Source of the DNA: Pseudisothecium myosuroides
Taxonomy: Eukaryota; Streptophyta; Bryopsida; Hypnales; Lembophyllaceae
Assembly (NCBI GenBank): GCA_951799445.1
Contig: OX637289.1
Span: 6,787,321-6,851,320 of the forward strand
DNA length: 64,000 nucleotides
Direction: 5' to 3'
Shown: positions 11,466 to 24,593 of the stretch, in pieces
Layout of the letters: the number at the start of each line of letters is the position of its first letter
How positions within the stretch are numbered: position 1 is the stretch's first letter
Translations under genes and position numbers: made by a program
The notes under the pieces: generated by a model
Database searches by the model: none
Told to the model about the DNA's origin: nothing
What the model saw: only the letters and a program-made list of their open reading frames with translations

Positions 11466-12303
11466 TTGTTCCACAGTGATGAGTTAGAGAATTATATATA
11501 TAAGTTCCAATTCTTTAGCTTGTCCAATGTATACAACATGATATCTTCTTTTTTGAGCGACAACAAAGGTGAGGGTAAGATTGGTCTGATTCTTAACATG
11601 AAGCGATGTGCCAAAATGGAATATATCCACAATATTGTATTATCAAGACAAGGGCAAGAGAAGGTCTATTTGTTCAAGATGCTCATGGATGGACCTAGGA
11701 GTGGAGTCGATCTCGTATGACGGATGCAACCAAGCAACGACCTCAAAAATTGTTTTGTCACGTTTGATCATGTAAAAACGGTGAAAGCATGGACAACTAT
11801 CGCTTGTCATGTCTATAACTCCATTTATTGCAAAGTCATGACCATTGCCATCTATGATAATTAGATTGAGGGTACCAAAGGCCAACTCATTTTAGAATTG
11901 TCTGAATAAGATCATGTAGAAAATTGGTGTCGGATCCAACCTTCAAAGGATTCATGTGTAATAGTGCTCAAGCCAACTTTAATGCAATTTGCATTGTGTG
12001 GGTTGGGGGATCCATCCATTCTAATTGTAGACCATGAAAAGACTTGCTTATTCTATTGAACAACAAACATGCACAAAGACATAGAAAAGCTAATTGCCAA
12101 AGAATTCTAGAACAAGTATATTCAATTTTGCAGATAGTATAAGGATGCAACATCAATGTTTGAAGCGGACAAGATTTATCTAGAAATCAGAGCTTGGTGG
12201 TACTCCTCCAAAACTGTATCTAAACTGGCAATTCAATAACTGGAGGACTGGCTTGCATATTGGCACTTTTGGTACCATCAATGGGGTGGATTCATGGAAA
12301 CAA
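11466..12303 (+). pseudogene. Decayed transposase-like gene
   Basis: One reading frame runs through the whole stretch, broken by at least seven in-frame stops and at least one frame shift around 11940-12000. Recognisable blocks are SGVDLV, RMQPSND, FVTFDHVKTVKAWTTIACHV, YCKVMTIAIYD, FKGFMCNSAQAN (shifted frame), GDPSILIVDHEKTCLFY, KDATSMFEAD, RAWWYSS and LEDWLAYWHFWYHQWGGF. I recall this block order from uncharacterised transposase-like proteins repeated in plant genomes. A MULE-type transposase is my best guess, but I could not search for it. The frame is dead. The flanking DNA has no recognised TIRs. Confidence 0.65.
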
Positions 12304-12771
12304 TATTACCTTTAACCTCATTTTTTTTCTATTTCTTATCCTAAATCCTAAATTGCAAACCGTTTGAATAATGACTTCATTCATCATGTTTGTAGAAATT
12401 GAAAATAGAAGAATTAGCAGACATCTCAATGTGGAACCTGGAAGAAATAGTGCACAACATGTGATAACATCAACTTGTGAGGCTTTTAAATTTAAAATCC
12501 ACAATCATAGGTCCCATGGTAATAGGTCATATTTTTCTAAATATAAAAAAATTTGTTGAAAAATTCATTGGTCTTTTGACTTTTTAACCAAAAATATATA
12601 AAAATTACATCACGTTTTAAATTTCTAGCCTTTAAGCTCACACAATCCCAACTCACCATTCTTAGGCTCACATTCACACACTTACATCCTAGTGTCATTG
12701 ATCATATGTGTATAGCTCCCACGAACCAACAATTGCATGAATTCTACACTTTGAATTCTCAACTAATGTAC

Positions 12772-12915
12772 CATTAGAAGGGATTTGGGGCCAAGAAAGG
12801 GCTGTTTCAGGCCCGTTCCCCAATCTGTCCCCATGCTGTGAATAGTGGTATGGGCTGTCCGAAAAATATATTTAAAAAAAAATAAAAATAAAAAATAAAA
12901 AATTTCATTTTAAGA

Positions 12916-12952
<37 letters not shown>

Positions 12953-13084
12953 TCTGATGTGACCGAGTCCCGACCACGTCACCCTGCTGCGGTGGCGCAG
13001 TTTCAGCAGTCAGGAACTATTCAAAACTTGTGGAGAACTCATGGGAACTCGCGGCCCTTTAGAGGGCCCAAATTCTCTCTAATG
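12772..13084. mobile_element. MITE of the CATTAGAG...CTCTAATG family, 313 bp
   Basis: The left end CATTAGAAGGGATTTGGGG is inverted at the right end (AATTCTCTCTAATG). The core is a long poly-T/poly-A hairpin near 12915-12950. Same family as 10771-11050. Confidence 0.7.
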
Positions 13085-13420
13085 ATACCCCCCAAAGCAC
13101 CACTTATTATACTATAGCAAAATGAGAAGTGTTGTTTGGAAAACCAAAGATATAGGAGCAAAGGGAAGATGAAAAAAACTCGTAAGTGAAAAAATCAAAA
13201 TATGTAATGAAAAATTGAGTGGACTACAATCATTTTAATTTAAATTGAATTATATTGGCCTAGTTATATCATCTCTATTGCATGTACTTAAATGCCAACC
13301 GAATTCCATTGCTAAATAATAATTCATTTGCACTTAGATGCTCATATACGTATTATCATTCACAATTGCATAAATACTACTCCACCTATTGATTATGAAA
13401 GTAAGCACTAACTCATATAT

Positions 13421-13814
13421 GGGAGGCAACCCATTCATGATTAGCGCCCCATTCTGGATATGTAGGCTGTTTTCTTTCCATAAAGGAGGAAATGACTAGT
13501 GATGAATTATGGCGTGGTTTTTGGAGCACTTGTGGCGCATTTTGATTGGCTATAAGACTCTCAATATTACAACCACTCATTGGTCAATTTTGCAACCAGC
13601 CCTTGGTCGGAAATAGCAAGCCCTATATCAATGATATGGGAGGAATAGAATCTTCTGTTAAAAAATTCACAATAATTATTTTTTGCAGAAAAAAAATCTG
13701 GAAAATTGTAGAAACCTTTTGCATTCTATTGCTACACAAGGAAAAATTTACCCAGTCACAATAGGCACCCCGCAGATACATGGAATTTTTTAAGTGGTCA
13801 GGAGTGGGTTGCCT
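13421..13814. mobile_element. MITE with GGGAGGCAACCCA ends, about 394 bp
   Basis: The left end GGGAGGCAACCCATTC is inverted at the right end (GAGTGGGTTGCCT). CTCATATAT occurs on both sides (13412-13420 and 13815-13823), a 7-9 bp target duplication. A paralogous stretch near 50590-50612 (inverted) lacks the insert. A diverged relative lies at 22388-22770. It is located 3' of P450 copy 2. Confidence 0.7.
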
Positions 13815-14137
13815 CTCATATATTCAAGAACCTCAACAAGGGATGAATTTAATACAAAGCTTTGAAAATGAGAAGTATCTCAAACTTGGTCCCTTCACAA
13901 CTTGATTGATTTGAGGTGAAAGTAGGGTGATGTTGATATGTATGAGAAAGCACAAGCTAATACTATCTAAACTATTATAAACTACCATATTTATGCGTCT
14001 TACAAATAAAAAATAAATGTAAAACTAGTACATGTTAGTGTTTTTTTAATTTTCTAGTCATAAATTGAATTATCAAGAGCACTCCACTAATTCCACTAGT
14101 TGATCATGGAAAACAAACACCAATCACAGAAGAATTT

Positions 14138-17100
14138 CTATAACGCTTTCAAAATGAGAGGCATCCCAAATTTGGGTCTCTGCACCATGTTGAAAGTTGG
14201 ATGATGACGATAGTTTGGCGAAACTGCAAGCTGGAACCGTTGCAAAACCATGGCCAACATGATCTTGACTTCCATGAGGGCAAAGTTGTTGCCGATGCAA
14301 GATTTTGGACCTAGGCCAAATGGCAGAAATGCTTGCGGATGTGAACACGCACCAGAGACACCATTGCTAAACCTCTCGGGGTTGAAGTCCGCAACGTCAT
14401 CCCCCCAATAGTCCCTATCTTGATGGATTGCACCAATTGCCACTTCAATTGTCATGCCCTTTGGAATGAATAGTCCCTTTACTTCAATATCTTTTGTTGT
14501 TTGCCTCGCCATTGCTGATGCTGGTGAAAAGATTCGCAACGTTTCGTTTATGATCATTCCGACCTAGGGTACACCCAAATACATGAATCACCAAAACCGA
14601 AGATATTCACAAAAACGAGAAAGGTTATGTGGTCATTTTGAGATCTAAAATTAATAAGTTTGGCTAAGTCAAGAGATTTGTAACATTAAATATGTACAAC
14701 ACATTCAATCCAAGTAGAATGATTGGGGTTTTTTACTCTTGCTTTGTTTGATAAATGTAGAAAATTGAATGAACATAGCACTATAATATGTACATGAATA
14801 TTATGTTTTGGATTGTCCAAATCAATGAAACTATCATTTTTATGAACATATCTATCCTAAAAATTTTAGTTGTTTTATAAGTATGCTTAAAGATCATAAC
14901 ATTCAAAGGTGTTTCAAAACAAGTTTCAGCATTGCAATTTAACCTAATTGTAAGTTTGTACATTTGAATCTCATTTGTTTTTTTATCTTCTTCAAAGAAT
15001 CTTTATTAGTTTGTGCATTCAATTAATAAGTGTTGACATCATGGGTGCCATGTACATCAATTAATTTTAGGCATTACCGTTGGAATAATGTACTAGCCTT
15101 TAGATCTATGTTACCTTTAGCATTAGAAGTTACGTTTAATTTATAACAACCTTGAATGGTTATAAGCAAGGAAGATTGACAAGATATTTAGTCTTGTCAA
15201 AATCTTTTCCATGTTCCTTGTCATCAACATTAGACCTAGATTTATATCTTGTTGTTCTACATATTAATAATAATTATGCCATCCTTAATGATAGATACTC
15301 ATACACCTCCCTTCAATCACTAGCTTTGCCACATTAGCATTGCAGAGGATTGAGAACAATGGTCTCAAATGTGATTAAATATAGCAAAACTCCTACTTTA
15401 AGAACAACATTGGAGATTTTAATATTCCCCTCAACCATTTACTCAAATTGTGCCACATTATCCTACTTCAACATTGTATAGCATAGTTAGTGGTCTAAAA
15501 TGTGACTAAATATATCAAAACTCTTCCAACACATAATTATCGCTACAATAGAGGCAACTACAACAATATTTAAATTCAAAATTGCAGCACACTTAGCAAA
15601 GAATTCAACACCAAAAGCCATGAAAGAAATCACAAAATGGGCAAGTAGAGAAAAAAGTTACCACTTTAAGCCGAGCAAGTACACCAAGGTTGCACTCTCC
15701 TCCATCACCAAGCACCTCCAAGACTTCTTGGCGGGCATTATCTTGCCATCGGGGATGGTTGGCCAACAACAACATAGAAAATACAATGGTGTTGGCCGTA
15801 GTGTCATGGCCGGCAAAGTAGAAGAGCTTGCAATTGTTGAACACTGATGCCATGTTGAATGCTTGTGTTTGCTCATCCCATCCGGCCGTCGCCGCGGTCA
15901 GCATGCGCCCAAGCAGATCCTCCCCATAAGAACTTGTTTTCCCTATGAGCATGGCATCTCTTCGCCCATCCAAGGATTCGTGCAAGAATGCATCAATCTT
16001 AGCCGCGCACTTGTCCATATGCTTGTTTGCTTTTGTTGGAATTTTCCTACTCCACAATGAAGACATGAGAATTCGAAATTCATAACATTCGTCAATAGGG
16101 TAAGACTGAGAATATTGAATTCAACAAGTTTCATTGAATTTAGATGATAAAAGAAGGTTGGAATGTAAAAGATGCAAGGATCAACAATGTTATGGTGGTA
16201 AAAGATCAATGATGTGATAAGATAAATGAAAGCATTGTAACTATTTTATATGTGGTATGAGGAATCTAGATTTAAATTAGGTGTTCATTACAAAACATTG
16301 TTTTAGTACTAGGACATTGAAATTAGAGCAATCATGGGTTTTGAAAATTTATTAAATGAAGCCAAGTTTTGCATAGCTATTGCAAAGGACATTCAAATGC
16401 CATTTTTGGACTCCACTTACAAATAGCTACAATTAGTTTATGTTTGTGAACAAAACAATCGTACAAATTATGATTGTTAGTGAAATTTGCTAGGCTTTAA
16501 GTGATTTCATCTTGGATTGAATATTAGATGATTTTGTAAATTGATGTGGCAGAGTTGCAAAGGTTGCAAAGCATGATGGTTATAACTCATATTTCTAACC
16601 TTTCTTACTTGCACTTTCAAGATTTCCTACTCTAAAATCTAATTTAGAAGATATGCAAAAAGATTTCTTGATTAAACATATTAGTGCAAAACAATGTCAC
16701 CTTTTACAATTGACAATACCTATAGTTTGGAATGAGCCAAGCCAATGGATTACGCAAACTTATCATGACTTGCGTTGCAATCTCTTTTTGGAGTTCATAG
16801 ATTTGCTCCCCCTTATCACAATCACCACCAAACGCTGTCAACGATATGATTCTTATTGAAATTTTATGAATGTCAGGCTCCACATCAATTTCCGCCAAGC
16901 CACCACCTTCGGTAACCATCTTTTCCCACTTTTGTATTCCTGTTGTTGTTGCTTCTACCATCGCCTCTACCATGCCCTACAAGTGGCCACCAACATAGCC
17001 AATAAGACTCTTATGCTACCAATAGATCAATCATGTCAAATTGACTCCATTGTATCCAAACTTAAAATAGGTATTTCACTTTGGAATTTATTGTTGTTAC

Positions 17101-19181
17101 TTATAAAAACTTCCAAGAGCTATTGGGAGACATTTTAGAAAAGAGGAGATTTGGGGATGTGATTCCAAGTTTCTACAAAAAATTTAGCACTCTAGAACTC
17201 AAAATTGTAGTAGAGTAGATTTAGAAACAAGCTCTATATTCTTGGCTGAAACTGTGAATTATGACAACCCCGCTTGTCACTGTTAAGAAACAATGGTACA
17301 AGTTTCTCTTCTCTATTGATGTATTTTACTACCTTCCTAAATGATTAATTTCAACACCTATAGATATAGAAGTAATCAAATTTAATCATTTATTTGCTTA
17401 CATGATAAATCAAACACATATTAAAATGCATCCTCCTCAAGTGCACGAGAAAAGATTCAAGTGCTTGCTTGGACTTAAGGTGGTTACTTCATAACCATCT
17501 AAATAATGAACACATACAAGGAATTTTCATGCCCTTATTCTTCCATTTTTAAAAGTTAGGAAAGAAGAGATGGAACTCAATACAAGTTGAAACATCATCT
17601 TTGAACCCAAGATGAGCTAATTATAAATTTCTAATGCTGAAACATCAGAGTTTCCCATTCACGTCATTTATTGAGAATATTTTTGTTACAACAAGATTCA
17701 TATTACACACACACCAAAGCAAATTTAAACCAATATGAAAAAATTCATGAGCATGTATCATAAATGCAAATAGTCAACAACAATACATCAATGATTTTGA
17801 TAAATGAGTCACTAAATTGATTTAATCCCAAAAGAACAAACGATTCTAGGTTTGAACAAGGACAATTCAATTGATTATGCTGAGAAAAATATACTTCAAT
17901 TGAGGCCTTATGTTACATCACTAGAAATAGTTTAGCACATTACACGTGTTGGTTAAAAAATGAACCAAATTGAACCCCCCCAAAAGTCACAAATGACCTA
18001 CTAAAACAAACTTCAAAAAATTGTTTGTTTTGCATACTGTATCTAACCAAAGGAATGAAAGGATCTTACACTAGACTAGTATAAAAATGTGTAATGAGAC
18101 CAAAATTGGACATGGTTCTTAAACATTTAGGGGCCAGTTGGTGATAGCTTTAGAGTATAGTAAGTTTTATACCTTGAGTGCGTCCTGATGAAAGAAGGGA
18201 GTGAGGGTTCGTCTCTCGGTAGACCATTTCTCTCCAACTAGACTAGACAGTCCTGTGCCCATCATTTGCCTGATGATCATGCTTTCGAAGGGGAATTTCT
18301 TCAAGGATTTGTGATTGTTCACAAACACTTCTTTCGCAATCTCCGGGTCTCGCACAACAATTCGCGTGCTGGTAGCCCACTCATAAACAAAATTCTTTCC
18401 TGTACAAAATCAAGCGTCAGAAGCTCTGGCATTGTCTTTGACAAAAAGCAATGTATGGGGAGAACCGCCGCGGTTTAATTTTGAGTCAGTCGTTTCAAGC
18501 ATCTTAACAATAGATGCTCCCTGGAATTTTAGCAACAAAATTGCTCGAAAGGATGATCATGCACAACGCAAAATTAGTCTTTTTCTCCAGAAACCAAGTC
18601 AAGATAGGTAACTACACCTGCTTGCGACCTTACACAAAGCGACCCCTAGAAACGCTTCCCTAAGCAGAATATGAACTCAAAATGAAAATCTGCAGTTCAT
18701 TCTTAGGAGACGTACAATCAGTATTTTGAAGATTCATAGTTTCTTCATTCGGTGTCCAAAATCAACATGCTAAGATGCATTCGAATGCCCTCTTTCAATG
18801 CCAAAACAACTCAAGAAGAATCAAGGCTTTCTTAATCTCATTTTGAAGTGTCTAGGGTGCAAATACCACAACATAAGAGAAACCTGCATGCATACCGTAT
18901 TTGGGACAGAACAAAGCATACTGCGGCGTGACAGTGGGCGAGAAATCGGCGTAACTGCCGAGCGGTAGAGCTTCAGGAAACGACTCCGCAAATTTGGTCA
19001 TGTCATCGAGGTTTCCGATGAGGAATCGGAACGGCGCGCCCTTCACTCCTTGCCGCGCCATCACACGACGGAAGCGCAGCGGCTCCCACACTCCAATCCA
19101 CAGCAATTTCAAAACTGTGTACACAAGAACTGTTGCCACCACCACAGCCACGGCTGTCCATACTTCCACCAGCCCCGCCAT
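14138..19181 (-). CDS. Cytochrome P450, CYP72 clan, copy 2 (complete, 5 exons, 526 aa)
   Basis: Exons are 18896-19181, 18173-18399, 16720-16976, 15662-16046 and 14138-14563, all with GT-AG introns and consistent phases, totalling 1581 bp. Features in order: membrane anchor (residues 10-32), KGAPFRFLIGNL (48-59), I-helix AGHDTT (335-340), K-helix ETLR (392-395), PERF (447-450), haem loop FGLGPKSCIG with Cys474 (467-476), and a C-terminal PLILKAL. The layout and length fit the CYP72 clan of plant A-type-excluded P450s, which oxidise hormones, terpenoids or fatty acids; the substrate cannot be read. The haem loop has Lys472 where the FxxGxRxCxG consensus has Arg, a conservative but notable change. 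The start is the first ATG, followed at once by the anchor. It is the tandem partner of copy 1, in the same orientation, with starts 16.4 kb apart. Confidence 0.93.
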
Positions 19182-21370
19182 GGCCGGAAGGACTATCCAA
19201 ATGCTCGGGGGCTAGATTGCTAGCAGAATCTCTTGAATTGCGTCCAAAGCACTCAGGCAAAGAAGCTGACAAGTTCTGCACATCATGCACAAATCCACTT
19301 CAGTGCACTCACTAGAATCACACGGCTCAATTCTCTGCAATTGGACCACAGTTTCGTTTCATTCGAATGTGACCCATCAATTGATTTTGAAATTGAAACC
19401 ATTCTTGGGATTCAAACTGGAGACTGAGGAGGAGAATCATAAGGCCACAGCAACGTAGTTGTGCTGGAATTCGAAATGTTTTACCACTTCAGGTTCTCTT
19501 CGCGCTATGGATTGTCAGTAACTTGGACGGGAGTAGCGGGAGCGGAGACAGGCCAGTGTGGATTTGAGATCAAAAACGGGCTTCGATTTCTGCTGTGCAA
19601 AGCGTGCCTCAGTCAGGATTTGCTTTCAGAAATAATATTGTTTTCATTTTCTTTGGATAAGAGGCTTGTGGTAAGGATACCCCTGAGTTGTCACTTCTAC
19701 TGTTGAGCATGGTTTTTTACGGAGTAATTCTCTACTCTTCCAGGGTGAGACCGCATACTACTCACTTACTCAGTAACAGTGAAGCCTCATTTCAAATTTT
19801 CTCATGCATAGACTTTCATTCATCGCTCAATGATACATTCCGTCATGAGTGACTCATTTGTCATCCACCAACATCATTGCAAGGATAATATCCCACACAA
19901 AAGCTCCATGATCTCTGCAATGGCAAGAAATGGAGCCAAGATTTGAAGTGCACCATTTTTAGCATTTGGAATATTTATAGTTTATGCTTGCAATATTCAA
20001 AAAATGTATTCTAAGAGAATCTAGAATCCAAGAAGACCCAATTTTTTCCTTACAAATTATTAATAAGAATCATGCTCATTTGATATGGGTATTGGTTAAA
20101 TTTTTTACTTTCATGTTGGTGTATAATGTAGAATGATGAACAACTCAATTCTTTTTGTACAAAAACAACCATTTCTAAACTCATTTTTTCATAGATTCTT
20201 AATTCCATTTTTTAGCATATTATTAACTTGCTTTAGTTGTAGGATAGTTGTGAATTTCCTTTTGAATCTTCAAAGATAGAATTCCACTTTTGACAAGGTG
20301 CACAAAGACTTGGTTCTTGAAGTTTAAACATTACAATCTCGCAATTAGTTGGCCTTTTCACTTCAAAAAATTTAGAGGATAAATTTCAATTAGATTCTTA
20401 GTTTGAACTAAATCTAAACCTATAGTAGATTTTGGCATCTAATTTGATTCAAAATTTAACTTTCATTGTGGTGTTTAGTATTTCAATTCTATCACATTTT
20501 CTTCTTTTCACAATTTTTTATAGTATCATTTCATATTCATACTACTTTCCATTCACAAAATTTATTATTTATATTCATTTTCATAGTCATAACACTTCAT
20601 TTTTCTATGATGTTTTAGAATGCATTGTTTCTAATATAGATATCAAAGGCAACACTCCTTGTGACCAATTTTTCCTATACATAAGTACTTTCCAGGCAAT
20701 ACCCCTCACAATCCACTCTATTGTAAAAAAGTGTTCTTTAGGCAATATCCTCCAAGCCCCACTTCCTAGTGGCTAAGTACTCAATGCTCCTTATTAGAGT
20801 ATTTGATAGTTTACAAAATTCAAACCTTTTTAGAAGCTTAGGTGTATTTGCTTTGTATTTTAGTTGACTTTTAGAAATATATTTTATGTAACTACGTAAA
20901 ACCTTCACTATATAACTCTTTTAGATATATTATTTGTGCAATTAAAATATTTTTGGAGTTACTTGGTATTGTTGTATATATTCCAAATCTAAAAGTTTTG
21001 AAATTTTAAAGTCAAAGAATCATGGAAGATAAAATCTTAAGGAATTTTTTTGGTTGTTTTGTATTTGTCTTTTTATTTTGAAATAGTTAATGAAAAATCC
21101 AAAAGTTTCGTTTAATCAATTTCATCATTTAAACATTTTGATAAAATTTAAAAAAAATATTATATTTCATAGAAGTCAAACTTTATAGAAAGATAGGCAT
21201 ATTGTTCTAATACCTAAATGCCCCCAAATACCTAGATGTCTCCTAGTACCTACTACCTAGGTATCTCCTAGTACCAAAGTATCTCCTAGTAAGGTGTCTA
21301 CTAGTACCTAGGGGGCTTTTAGGGCGGTACTACCTAGAGGACCTCTAGTATATTTAATTCTATCCATATC
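19182..21370. other. 5' flank of P450 copy 2, paralogous to copy 1 flank
   Basis: 19630-20130 matches about 3000-3476, and 20150-21370 matches 6480-8000. This side lacks the 3.0-kb transposon and the CACTA MITE, so it preserves the empty sites. No separate gene is seen; no core promoter can be assigned. Confidence 0.7.
21222..21345. repeat. Minisatellite, about 20 bp units (paralogue of 7858-7985)
   Basis: Repeats of CTAGTACCTAGGTATCTC-like units, seven or so degenerate copies. Confidence 0.6.
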
Positions 21371-21397
21371 TCTTATTGTTGCCTACTCTATTTCAAA

Positions 21398-22085
21398 ATA
21401 ATGGGTACCCTAAATGCGCCACTAATCCCAAACCGCCATCATCAATCTGTTTACATCTCCAAAACAATATGTACTCACCTAGAAGAAACAATTTTTGAAC
21501 ATCTACTAAAAAATACTTTGACCCTTCATAACTTTTGCTTGTCACATTTTGTTATATGTTGAAACCTCCTTTTTCTTGCCAACAAAAAAATATGAAAATT
21601 TGAACAGTCTATCAATAGTATTTAGGCACAATAGCAAAACGTGGCAGTTTTGGAGGTACCCACTTTAATAAGGAGCTCATCATCAAACTTCCAAGTTAGC
21701 GTAACTTGCAATGATAAAGCTATTTACATCCTAAAATACGGTGATTGTGCATGAAATACCATTTTTCAATTCAATTTTTATATACATTCATCTAAATATG
21801 ATAAGTATCAACCTATTTTGAAATTCTTTTAGATGAATCTTGGCAAATTCATCCTTTCAAAGTTGGAAAATACTTGTAATATAGTATGTAAGGGTCTAAT
21901 TCAGTATCAGATTGTTGAAATACTATACTTTTCATATGTTGAAAAGTTTCAGCTAGTTGAAAATCACATTTTAAGATTTTTGGCACTCTTGGCTATTAAC
22001 TTTTTCGGTTTTTGTCTACCATGACTTTTGTTTTGTTTTGGTTGTTGCAACTTTTCTTATTGATGTATTTTTGATTGCTATATCT
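21398..22085. repeat. Dispersed repeat, diverged relative of 54484-55690
   Basis: Matches to the second locus include CATCTACTAAAAAATACTTTG / CATCTACCAAAAAAAAACTTT, TTTGACCCTTCATAACT and CTTGGCTATTAA near 21990 and 55635. GGGTACC near 21400 and GGTACCC near 21655 are inverted and may mark element ends. The copy here lacks the hairpin TTAA element found at 54576-55326. Confidence 0.5.
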
Positions 22086-22387
22086 TGTCTTTCCAAATCA
22101 TTGATAATTATTAAATAAATGCCTTATAATTTTACGTTTGGAAATGTTACTATTCAAAATTTATTATAATAAATTTTAAAATATTCCAAAAATTAGGCAA
22201 TAGAAACAAAAAATTTCTACAATAATTCAAACACGTCACTTATAGTATTTCAAAACTTCAGACATTTCAAAAAATACTTAATGCATGTCTAAATTTGACC
22301 CACACACATGGTATATTTCAATTTTTTTTCAAACTTGCTATTGAGCAAAAAAAATCACCCCAAGCAAAATCCATATCTTGTCTTGTA

Positions 22388-22770
22388 AGGAAGCTCACCC
22401 ATTTCTAATCACACACCCATTTCCAATCAATAGGCTACTCTCATTCCATGAAATTGTGGCTTAGTTCCCGAAGTAGTTGTAGCGCATTATAATTAACTGT
22501 AAGGCTCTCAATAATGCAAACAACCCTTGGTCGCTTTTGCAATCAGCTTGTGGTCAAAAATAGAAAGGTCTATATCACCATTATAGGCCAAAGAGAATCT
22601 TCCACTGAAAAATTCACAGTAATTATGTTTTGTGTGATAAAATTTTGGAAAAATATGAAATCCTTCCAAACTCTATTTCTATACATGGGAAAAATTCTAC
22701 TAAAAAAAACTGCGCTTTAAATATGCGTAATTGCTTAAGTGGTTGGAAATGGGTCGATTCCCTTAAGTTG
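22388..22770. repeat. Diverged relative of the 13421-13814 MITE
   Basis: The interior aligns with 13540-13740 (GCTCTCAATAAT, CTTGGTCG, CCTATATCA, AAAAATTCACA in order). The ends contain CACCCATTTC and GAAATGGGTCG in inverted orientation. Confidence 0.5.
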
Positions 22771-23006
22771 TTGCACTCCAGATTGCAGAAAGGAGTGTCC
22801 AAAGCTGATAGCACTTCTATAAAATTGGATCCAATAATCTTACAAACTGCCTATTGTGTCATTCAATTAATTATACAATTAGTACATTGGGCACGTTCAA
22901 CGTTGCTTTCAAAAAACAAAACAATTCATTTGACAATGCCATGATCACCTGACATTCGATGCTGGTGATATTGACGTCTTCTTCACTCATAGTCATAGTC
23001 ATATTA

Positions 23007-23380
23007 AGGGTAGTCACACCTTCTTCAATGTGAGTAAATTCTCCTGCGAACAAAGAGGTGGCGGCTTCGAATTGGATTTCACTTGACTCTTCAAAGCGGA
23101 ATATTCTTCTTCCGTAAAGCCCTCTCCGCCTCCATTATTCTCCTCCGCAGGAGAATAGTGGACACGGAGAGGGCTTCGCAAAAGAAGAATATTCCGTCAC
23201 TGGAGCTTTTATGCTTCTCCATTGGTTCTTTGCACAACTTTCGGTGTATTCTTCATTTTCTTGCTTCGCTCACGAGAAAGGACGGTCACACCTTCTTCAG
23301 AAATTTAGGCTCCCCATTGGCTCCTTGTTTTTCTCATTCTTCAGAGAAATTAGGAGCAGTGAAGAAGGTGTGACTACCCC
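23007..23380. mobile_element. Fold-back element with AGGGTAGTCACACCTTCTTC ends
   Basis: The 21-bp left terminal sequence is inverted at 23360-23380. A further inner copy of the arm (GGTCACACCTTCTTCAG near 23283) folds against the right end. It encloses the 100-bp palindrome at 23097-23196. Confidence 0.6.
23097..23196. repeat. 100-bp hairpin
   Basis: CGGAATATTCTTCTT at the left pairs with AAGAAGAATATTCCG at the right; GCCCTCTCCG pairs with CGGAGAGGGC; TATTCTCCT pairs with AGGAGAATA around a 4-base loop. Two 5-6 base internal loops interrupt it. It could be the core of a fold-back element or a small-RNA precursor. Confidence 0.7.
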
Positions 23381-23596
23381 TATTGTACAAGTACCGTAGC
23401 CCAACAAACAATTTGGGTGCCAACTAGGGACAATAGGTTTGTGTCCATTAAAAGATTGCCACCTCACACTTCCATTTGAAAATGAATTTAATTTAATGTC
23501 AAAATTCCATAACATTCTTAAGCCGTTGTTGGACAGTGCATGTGACATTGTAACTTAGAAAATTTAAGTGTCAAGGAGAGAATGAGATGAGGTGGT

Positions 23597-23826
23597 TTAA
23601 CCCCTAAACGCGTCAATTCTTTTTTGAATTTTTGCACATTTTTGCTTATATCTTTGTAAAAAATATCATTTATTGGAATTTCATAAATGTGGTAGTTAAG
23701 GAAGATTGTCACTTTTCTAAATTAGAGTATTACATTGGATGAATGAGAAGTTGGTTGAACTACAGACTATCTTGAAGCCCTCCATTCATCGTTCAAAATA
23801 TGGACGTTGGAGCGCTTCAGGGTTAA
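23597..23826. mobile_element. TTAA element, short form, 230 bp
   Basis: Begins TTAACCCCTAAACGCGTC and ends GAGCGCTTCAGGGTTAA. The final TTAA (23823-23826) is also the first TTAA of the next element. Confidence 0.55.
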
Positions 23827-24593
23827 TCCTAAATGCCATATCAACCATTTTATGGTTGTTGCTCAACTTCAAGCTGCCCAAATATCCCAAAAAATATTAT
23901 TTTTGGATTTTTCATATTTTTCTCATGTAGTTTGTAAAGTTATCTCTAAAATTGAAAAAAATCCTCTTGGTTTGGATAGAAACTCCATCTTGGGTAATTT
24001 TAAAAGTCAAACATTCCAAGAATTGCTCATTGTAGATTGTATTTAGAGAGGAACTTAACCAATCAAAGGCCATCCCAAGACAACCATGAAAGGCCATTCT
24101 AAAAAAATTCATGGATAGGCAAGTAGGCAAGGGGTTGATTGATTAAAGCATATAATGAATGGGCAAGGTCAAGTGAAATTTTTGTTTTCCCAATGTACCT
24201 CACTTGATTGCAAAGCTTTGGCAAAACAATCTTTCATAGCTCCAATCCATGTGAAAATTGGTATGCATGTTCTCAACTATTCATAATTGCATTTGGTCAA
24301 AAATAAAAAAACTATTTTTCTGTGGAAATTTGGGATATGGATCCCTAAAGTCATTCTATGTGAGAAAAAAATTGCTATTTTTTCAAAAATTATACTTTGA
24401 TTGAAGATATCTCAAAACCCGTAATGTCAAAGTCTTTGAAAACTGAATGGTAGACTAATTTGACAGTGGTAAACAGGACCCTATGGTTATATTTTTCAAA
24501 AATGATAATACAAAAAAATTATACATTCATTTCAAAAATAGTGGTTTGGAGGTGATTTTGGAATTTGACTCAGTTTAGACATTTAGGAGTTAG
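23823..24593. mobile_element. TTAA element, 771 bp, related to 26067-26591
   Basis: Begins TTAATCCTAAATGCC and ends GACATTTAGGAGTTAG (last TTAA mutated). The 5' part shares CATTTTATGG and CAACTTCAnGC with the nested copy at 26067-26591. Confidence 0.55.
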
